From Bacteroidales bacterium (lineage in GTDB: Bacteria > Bacteroidota > Bacteroidia > Bacteroidales > UBA7960): a DNA stretch of 11,584 nt. Positions within the stretch are counted from its first letter, which is position 1. Each line of letters opens with the position of its first letter. A program made the position numbers and the translations under genes. The notes below the pieces were generated by a model. That model was not told the DNA's origin. It ran no database searches and saw nothing but the letters and a program-made list of their open reading frames with translations. The stretch lies in the NCBI GenBank assembly GCA_007122505.1, contig SKTQ01000329.1, positions 1 to 11,584 on the forward strand, given 5' to 3'. Shown in pieces: positions 6,731 through 11,584 of the stretch.

Positions 6731-7303
6731 ATGAATGTACATGATGCACCACAAAATAATGAAGTGCGAAAGCTCTCCATGGATGAGCTGGAGAGAAAAA
6801 CACCGGAGCTTTTCAGGTCTTCGGAGAAATTTCCGCTGGTGCTGGTTCTGGACAATGTGCGCAGCATGATGAACACCGGTTCGGTATTCCGTACCGCAGA
6901 CGCTTTTTTGCTGGAAGGTATATTGCTTTGCGGACTTACCGCCACTCCGCCTCACAGGGAGATCCACAAAACAGCCCTTGGTGCCACCGAGTCAGTCGCC
7001 TGGACCTACTTCGAAAAAACAACAGATGCTATCCAACAATTGAAAGACAAGGGATATACCGTAGTCGCCATGGAGCAGACCACAGAAAGCCTGAACCTCC
7101 TGACGTTCAGTCCGGCCGCCGGAGCAAAATATGCCATCGTTTTTGGCAATGAAGTGAAAGGCGTGCAGGATGAGGTGCTGGCCATGTGTGACCTGTGTCT
7201 TGAAATCCCCCAGTTTGGTACCAAACACTCACTGAATATCAGCGTGACAGCGGGCATGGTGGTTTGGGACTTCTTTAGCAAAACACCCCCGACCAAAAAA
7301 TAA
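6731..7303 (+). CDS. SpoU/TrmH-family RNA 2'-O-methyltransferase
   Basis: This 190-residue protein belongs to the SPOUT class of S-adenosylmethionine-dependent enzymes that methylate ribose in tRNA or rRNA. The three SpoU motifs are present. Motif 1 is DNVRSMMNTGSVFRTADA (41-58), with the conserved Asn48 and Arg54. Motif 2 is IVFGNEVKGV (136-145). Motif 3 is IPQFGTKHSLNISVTAGMV (159-177), the trefoil-knot loop that binds the cofactor. There is a short N-terminal extension but no separate RNA-binding domain of the L30e type, so it is a minimal TrmH/TrmL-sized enzyme. The substrate nucleotide cannot be told from sequence. It follows the sirtuin gene by 70 bases with no clear promoter between them, so joint transcription is likely. 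The start has only a weak ribosome site. Confidence 0.88.
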   Translation: MNVHDAPQNNEVRKLSMDELERKTPELFRSSEKFPLVLVLDNVRSMMNTGSVFRTADAFLLEGILLCGLTATPPHREIHKTALGATESVAWTYFEKTTDAIQQLKDKGYTVVAMEQTTESLNLLTFSPAAGAKYAIVFGNEVKGVQDEVLAMCDLCLEIPQFGTKHSLNISVTAGMVVWDFFSKTPPTKK

Positions 7304-7348
7304 CCATCCATTTCAAAAGGCCGTTAAGGGCAATTCAAAGGGTTTTGT

Positions 7349-7385
7349 TATCTTTGTTGTTCGATTTTCATGAATGTGATCTTTG
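7349..7385 (+). promoter_or_regulatory. Candidate promoters for the secreted protease gene
   Basis: TATCTTTG at 7349-7356 is a full TAnnTTTG match, with only a poor -33 region (TTAAGG near 7324-7329). A second arrangement uses TTTG (7353-7356), 21 bases, and GATCTTTG (7378-7385), which misses one base of the -7 pattern. Either gives a leader of about 65-100 bases before the ATG at 7458. The rest of the 154-base gap shows no strong terminator. Confidence 0.45.
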
Positions 7386-7457
7386 CAGATTTCCTGCTTC
7401 AATTATAACGAAAGCACATTCTCAATCATAAACAACCCATCATCAAAAATCTAAAAC

Positions 7458-10400
7458 ATGTTATTTCTTTACAAAAGATTATTGCCGCATGGTCCAAATC
7501 ATGCCAGAATTGCATTGTTTACGGCCTTTATCATGCTTTTTCTTATTGGCATGGAGGCAAAAGCGGAGTTTAAACCGGTCAAAAGGGGAGAACGGCCGCC
7601 CATAGACCTTTCCAATGTTCCGGAAGATGCTTATGAGAAAGGAGTTATCCGGATCAAATTTAACGAAACGGCAGAACGAACTCTTTCAGAAAACGAAATG
7701 AGTCGCACCGGTGAGGGTACGATCACCTTTGGTGTGCCCGCTGTGGATGCCCTCAATCAAACTTACGGTGTATTCAATGCGCGGAAGTCTTTTGATTCAC
7801 CGGCACTGAATAATCGCTACACGGAAAGACACCGAAAATGGGGGTTTCATCTGTGGTACGACCTTACGGTGGATGAATCTGCCGATATCATAGCCATGGT
7901 GATCGACTACATGGGCCTTGATGAAATAACCATTGCCGAGCCACATTACAAAAAAGAATTGATTGGCAATGTTCCCAATGAATGGGAGGATTACACCGCT
8001 GATACTGCACTGGAACACCATACACGGGAAGGAAGAGGATGGTTTCCGAACGATCCCGATTTTGATGCGCAGTGGCATTATCACAACACCGGTCAGACCA
8101 ATGGCACGCCAGGCGCCGATATCAGTCTGCCTGAGGCATGGACCATCGAAACCGGGGATATACAGGTTATCGTTGCTGTGGTTGACGGAGGCATCGCCAT
8201 CAACCATCCCGATCTGGCAGGAAATATCTGGGAGGGTGTTGGTTACAACTTTGTAAGCAACACACCCAACATTGTTCCCCACAACCATGGATCTCACGTG
8301 GCAGGCACCATTGCCGCTGTTAACAACAATGCAGTTGGTGTAAGTGGTATTGCCGGCGGGTGGGGTGACATTCCGGGTGTAAGCCTGATGTCGGCCCAGG
8401 TTTTTGAGCCCGGCTGGGGCCAGTCGGGCGGCTTTCATCTGGCACCTGTGTATGCCGCCGATAATGGCGCTGCCATTTCTCAAAACAGTTGGGGTTATAC
8501 ATCAACCGGGTATTATGAACAGGCCGTGCTCGATGCCATCGACTATTTTAATGTTAACGGTGGTGGTGACGTGATGGACGGTGGCTTGACTATCTTTGCC
8601 GCCGGAAACAGCAGCAACGCAGGAGCCAACTATCCGGGGTACTATTCCGGTGCCATGGCTGTTGCCGCCCTCAACCACAACGACCAGCTCGCCTGGTATT
8701 CCAACTTTGGTACACACATTGAAATATCTGCTCCCGGCGGAGAAACAAACACAAATCCTATAGAAGGCGTGCTCAGCCCTGTAAATGTAGGTTATGATTT
8801 TTACCAGGGAACCTCCATGGCCTGCCCGCATGTGTCAGGGGTTGTCGCCCTCATGCTTTCGATGGCCCCGGGAGAGTTTGAAGTGGAAGAGATTAAGGAT
8901 ATGTTGCTCTCCACTACCGATGATATATATGGCAGCAACCCCAACTACATCGGTTTGTTGGGAACAGGACGGGTGAATGCCTTCGCTGCACTGTCAGAAA
9001 CGCTTTTCAACATGGCTGACCCGGAAGCCCCAGCCGCACCATTGAACCTCACCGTAACCGCTGACCCCGATGGAGAACTGGCGGCAGAACTCAACTGGAC
9101 TAACCCGGTTGAGGCAGCCGGTGGAGAAACCCTCGCAGATCTCGATACAATCCATGTTTTCCGTGGAGATTTACTTATTTATTCCATCCTCGATCCTGTA
9201 ATTGGCGAAGAAGTCTCATATACAGATCATGATATTGACCAGGATGGCACCTACCTGTATGTTGTCAGGGGAGCCAATTTTGCGGGCACCGGGCTGGCGG
9301 CTACCGGAAGTGCTTATGTTGGCCATGACGTTCCTGCAGCTCCTACTGATGTTGTTCTGGAAGCAGCCGGCGACAATGCCATCCTTAGCTGGCAGGCACC
9401 GGAAACAGGATTGAACAACGGCTTTTTCGACGGCAACAATCTGAGCTACAGTATTCACAGGAACCCCGGCAACATTGAAGTGGCCTCCGGTATCACCCAA
9501 CCGGTGTTTTTTGATCAGAATATACCCGATGTCGGCAACTATTTTTATTCAGTAACTGCCCATAACCATGTGGGAGAGGGGGGAACCGGTACTTCAAACA
9601 TAAGCACTTTGGGTGCTGAAGGCCTGCTCATTTATGAGCCCTTCGATCTGCCGGCTGGTGAATTACCTGTGGGATGGTATATCGAAGGCCCCGGTGAAAG
9701 CAACTGGGGAGTGCACAATTCTGAAACCGCAGGTGGTGAGGCACCGCAGATGCGCCTGAACTGGAGCCCGTCATTTACAGCAGTTTCAAAACTTATTACC
9801 CATACCGTAGATATTTCCGATTATGAACAGGTAAGACTGACATTCCGTCAGTACCTGAGAAACTATGGTTCAGTAGCCGGTCAAATATCTGTCAACTACA
9901 GCCTGGATGGTGAGGATATCTGGGAAGAGCTCATGTCATTTGACGGTACTGCCGATTATGGCCCCCTGTTGGAAGAGTTCTTTATTGACCTTACAGACGA
10001 AAACGAATCGATACGATTTGCCTTCAGATGGGAAGGAAACACCTGGAATATCTGGGACTGGAACATAGACGATGTGGTACTTGAAGGGATTGGCGATTTT
10101 TATGAAGTGACTTTCGAAGTGCGGGATGAAGAAGAGATGCCGGTACAGGGTGCAACCGTAACCCTGGATGGCGAACATGGCATGGAAGTGATACCGGGCC
10201 TTTATCTCTATACCCGCGTTGAACCCGGTTTGTACAATGTTACCATCGAAAAAGAAGGATTTGAACCCTATGAAGGAGAAGTGGAAGTGGTTGATGACCA
10301 TATTTCTGAATCCATCGTGCTGATGCACAAACGGTTTTTGGTCACCTTTGATGTGCGTGATCAGGATGACGCATCATTAGATGGTGCCGTCATTACACTC

Positions 10401-11042
10401 GGTGAGCAGACCAATGCACCCGGAGACTATGTATTTGATGAAATCATCGGTGGTGTTTATCCCTATTTTGTTGAAAAGGAGGGGTATCATCCCGTGTCAG
10501 ATACCTTGGTTGTTAGTCTTGAAGATGTTATCAAAGAGGTGACTTTGGACCTGATCGTTTATTCGGTTACTTTTGAACCGGTTGATATAGATGGAGAGCC
10601 CATTCACGGGGCAGTGGTGGTTTTCGAAGGCACGGAACACCAGGCCGGCCATTACATCCTTGACGATATTGTTCCGGGTAGTTATGACTACACAGTAATG
10701 AAAGAAAACTACTTCCCGGCGCACGGCACCCTGGAGATCGTCAATGATGATGTATGGGAGCAAGTTGTATTATTGGTAGATGATACAAGTACAGAAGATA
10801 TGACGGATCATCAACTGCTTGTATATCCAAACCCCGCATCCGGCAAAGTGAACGTGGAGGCCGACGTCCGGATCAGCAAAATCGTGCTGACCGACATCAT
10901 TGGTAACACCATAAAAACCATTGGCGTTGACGCCATGCAAACCGGCATTGACGTTCAACACCTGGATACAGGCATTTATTTTATCCGCATTTACATGGCG
11001 GATGAGGATGTGATTACAAGAAGGCTGCAGATTGTAAGATAA
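7458..11042 (+). CDS. Secreted subtilisin-like (S8) serine protease with T9SS sorting domain
   Basis: This 1194-residue multidomain protein starts with a signal peptide (hydrophobic 18-31, likely cut after AKA at 36). A prodomain-like region (about 50-165) follows, then the S8 catalytic domain (about 205-515): Asp243 (VVDGG), His277 (HGSHVAGT), Asn384 (AAGN, oxyanion hole) and Ser453 (GTSMACPHVSG). All catalytic residues are intact. Two Fn3-like domains follow (about 525-622 and 626-718). Next is a jelly-roll-like domain (about 720-878, starting YEPFDLPAGELPVGW and ending DWNIDDVVLEG), then three tandem repeats of about 73 residues (882-1107). The C-terminus (1118-1194, LLVYPNPASGKVNVE to RRLQIVR) is a type A T9SS sorting domain. 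The protein should cross the outer membrane and be cleaved and anchored at the surface or released. It is probably a nutrient-acquiring protease; its substrate is unknown. Transcribed alone, it converges with porT. Confidence 0.92.
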   Translation: MLFLYKRLLPHGPNHARIALFTAFIMLFLIGMEAKAEFKPVKRGERPPIDLSNVPEDAYEKGVIRIKFNETAERTLSENEMSRTGEGTITFGVPAVDALNQTYGVFNARKSFDSPALNNRYTERHRKWGFHLWYDLTVDESADIIAMVIDYMGLDEITIAEPHYKKELIGNVPNEWEDYTADTALEHHTREGRGWFPNDPDFDAQWHYHNTGQTNGTPGADISLPEAWTIETGDIQVIVAVVDGGIAINHPDLAGNIWEGVGYNFVSNTPNIVPHNHGSHVAGTIAAVNNNAVGVSGIAGGWGDIPGVSLMSAQVFEPGWGQSGGFHLAPVYAADNGAAISQNSWGYTSTGYYEQAVLDAIDYFNVNGGGDVMDGGLTIFAAGNSSNAGANYPGYYSGAMAVAALNHNDQLAWYSNFGTHIEISAPGGETNTNPIEGVLSPVNVGYDFYQGTSMACPHVSGVVALMLSMAPGEFEVEEIKDMLLSTTDDIYGSNPNYIGLLGTGRVNAFAALSETLFNMADPEAPAAPLNLTVTADPDGELAAELNWTNPVEAAGGETLADLDTIHVFRGDLLIYSILDPVIGEEVSYTDHDIDQDGTYLYVVRGANFAGTGLAATGSAYVGHDVPAAPTDVVLEAAGDNAILSWQAPETGLNNGFFDGNNLSYSIHRNPGNIEVASGITQPVFFDQNIPDVGNYFYSVTAHNHVGEGGTGTSNISTLGAEGLLIYEPFDLPAGELPVGWYIEGPGESNWGVHNSETAGGEAPQMRLNWSPSFTAVSKLITHTVDISDYEQVRLTFRQYLRNYGSVAGQISVNYSLDGEDIWEELMSFDGTADYGPLLEEFFIDLTDENESIRFAFRWEGNTWNIWDWNIDDVVLEGIGDFYEVTFEVRDEEEMPVQGATVTLDGEHGMEVIPGLYLYTRVEPGLYNVTIEKEGFEPYEGEVEVVDDHISESIVLMHKRFLVTFDVRDQDDASLDGAVITLGEQTNAPGDYVFDEIIGGVYPYFVEKEGYHPVSDTLVVSLEDVIKEVTLDLIVYSVTFEPVDIDGEPIHGAVVVFEGTEHQAGHYILDDIVPGSYDYTVMKENYFPAHGTLEIVNDDVWEQVVLLVDDTSTEDMTDHQLLVYPNPASGKVNVEADVRISKIVLTDIIGNTIKTIGVDAMQTGIDVQHLDTGIYFIRIYMADEDVITRRLQIVR
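10101..10778 (+). repeat. Three tandem beta-sandwich repeats inside the protease gene
   Basis: The units are residues 882-955 (10101-10322), 960-1032 (10335-10553) and 1035-1107 (10560-10778). Each begins with a VTF strand (YEVTFEV, FLVTFDV, YSVTFEP), has a GA turn (QGATVTL, DGAVITL, HGAVVVF), then PGxY or an equivalent, then a G-x-Y strand (GLYNVTIEKEGF, GVYPYFVEKEGY, GSYDYTVMKENY), and ends in a hydrophobic strand. The pattern resembles PEGA or carboxypeptidase-regulatory-like domains. The similarity is at protein level; the DNA copies have diverged, so this is an old duplication. Confidence 0.75.
10809..11042 (+). other. T9SS type A sorting domain coding segment
   Basis: It encodes residues 1118-1194. 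The pattern is LLVYPNPASGKVNVE, a middle strand (KIVLTDIIGNTIKTI), then DTGIYFIRIYM and a basic end, RRLQIVR. This is the conserved C-terminal signal recognised by the type IX secretion machinery and removed during surface attachment. Confidence 0.9.
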
Positions 11043-11049
11043 TCCGGTC

Positions 11050-11065
11050 TTTACTCGAAAGTAAA
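11050..11065. terminator. Weak hairpin between the convergent genes
   Basis: TTTACT (11050-11055) and AGTAAA (11060-11065) pair around a CGAA loop. The hairpin covers the porT stop codon and lies 7 bases after the protease stop codon at 11040-11042. With six mostly A-T pairs and no T-run it is weak, and its role as a bidirectional terminator is a guess from position. Confidence 0.2.
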
Positions 11066-11584
11066 TGAGATCATGATGCTGCGTGAATTCAGGCGGTCAA
11101 TGGAGTTATAGTATAAAAAACCTTCTTCTCCCGGTCTTATCAGATTAGTTAGTCCGAAAGATGCCTTGACTTCTGCCGAGAATTTGAAGTAAAAAAAGTA
11201 ATGATCCAGTCCCACCCCCAGTTCGTAGTGGAGATCGTTACGGGCTATTCTGGCGAGAATTGCGTCACCAACTCCCAGCTCAATGGAAGCAAGGTCATGC
11301 GTGTATTTCACACCACCGATGACGTATGCCCTGGTGTTGTTCATTCGTGCAGATTTAAACTTGAGGTGTAGAGGAAACTCCAGCAAGGTTAATTCCAAAT
11401 CCTGCTTAGCCGAAGGTGTTCCCGACTGCCAGTCATCCAGCCAATAGTATTCCAGATATCTGTCTCCAAAGGTGATCGTCGGAATGAAACGCAGATCCAT
11501 ATGTGGCGTAAGATTCAGGTTAGACACAATGCCGATATGAAATCCGTAGTCTTTCTCCGGCAAAACATATTCAAAGCCGAATTC
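11051..11584 (-). CDS. porT: PorT/SprT family type IX secretion barrel protein, C-terminal part (cut by window edge)
   Basis: The frame is open to the window edge, giving 177 residues ending in TAA at 11051-11053; the true start is outside. The sequence looks like an outer-membrane beta-barrel and matches my memory of PorT/SprT: DLRFIPTITFGDRYLEYY, LEFPLHLKFKSARMNNTRAYVIGGVKY, NDLHYELGVGLDHYFFYFKFSAEVKASFGLTNL and the C-terminal SIDRLNSRSIMISFTFE. PorT is needed for type IX secretion (gingipain export in Porphyromonas, gliding in Flavobacterium). Full-length members have about 230-250 residues including a signal peptide, so about 50-70 residues are missing. Its gene is often found alone rather than in the porKLMN cluster. 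Here it converges with the gene of a T9SS-secreted protease. Confidence 0.85.
   Translation of the reverse strand, partial: EFGFEYVLPEKDYGFHIGIVSNLNLTPHMDLRFIPTITFGDRYLEYYWLDDWQSGTPSAKQDLELTLLEFPLHLKFKSARMNNTRAYVIGGVKYTHDLASIELGVGDAILARIARNDLHYELGVGLDHYFFYFKFSAEVKASFGLTNLIRPGEEGFLYYNSIDRLNSRSIMISFTFE

Noticed and set aside
7797..8483. 228-codon open frame on the minus strand inside the protease gene
   Set aside because: It is antisense to the conserved catalytic domain, and its translation shows no recognisable family or sensible composition.

Overview
The window looks like chromosomal DNA of a Bacteroidota bacterium, probably in or near the Bacteroidia. Three things support this: a secreted protease ending in a type IX secretion (T9SS) sorting domain, a PorT-type T9SS barrel protein beside it, and promoters of the Bacteroidota form (TTTG or TTG, 19-21 bases, TAnnTTTG) at several gene starts, while Shine-Dalgarno sites are mostly weak. 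Coding density is high. I see no rRNA, tRNA, CRISPR array, insertion sequence or phage gene.

Layout. (1) Bases 1-320, minus strand: the N-terminal quarter or so of a membrane-anchored multiheme cytochrome c resembling the octaheme tetrathionate reductase family, cut by the window edge. A 334-base gap (321-654) holds its likely promoter and a long leader. (2) Bases 655-5821, minus strand: a four-gene unit transcribed in the order TetR regulator, RND/MMPL transporter, periplasmic LolA-like protein, outer-membrane beta-barrel. The genes form an inner membrane-periplasm-outer membrane series. This suggests a dedicated system that moves a hydrophobic molecule, perhaps a lipid, to or from the outer membrane; the cargo is unknown. 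The tetR promoter lies inside a strong inverted repeat that is the obvious candidate operator. (3) Bases 5956-7303, plus strand: a class III (CobB/SIRT5-like) sirtuin without the zinc cysteines, then a SpoU/TrmH-family RNA methyltransferase. The sirtuin is divergent from tetR across a 134-base control region. (4) Bases 7458-11042, plus strand: an 1194-residue secreted subtilisin-like protease with two Fn3-like domains, a jelly-roll-like domain, three tandem beta-sandwich repeats and a T9SS sorting tail. (5) Bases 11051-11584, minus strand: the C-terminal part of PorT/SprT, convergent with the protease and only 8 bases from it.

How the parts relate. The protease is a probable T9SS substrate, and PorT is part of the machinery that exports such substrates. 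The four-gene envelope cassette is the best candidate for a poorly described system. Multi-gene analogues (MMPL transporter plus periplasmic and outer-membrane partners) are known in other phyla, so it is a less-studied variant rather than something wholly new.
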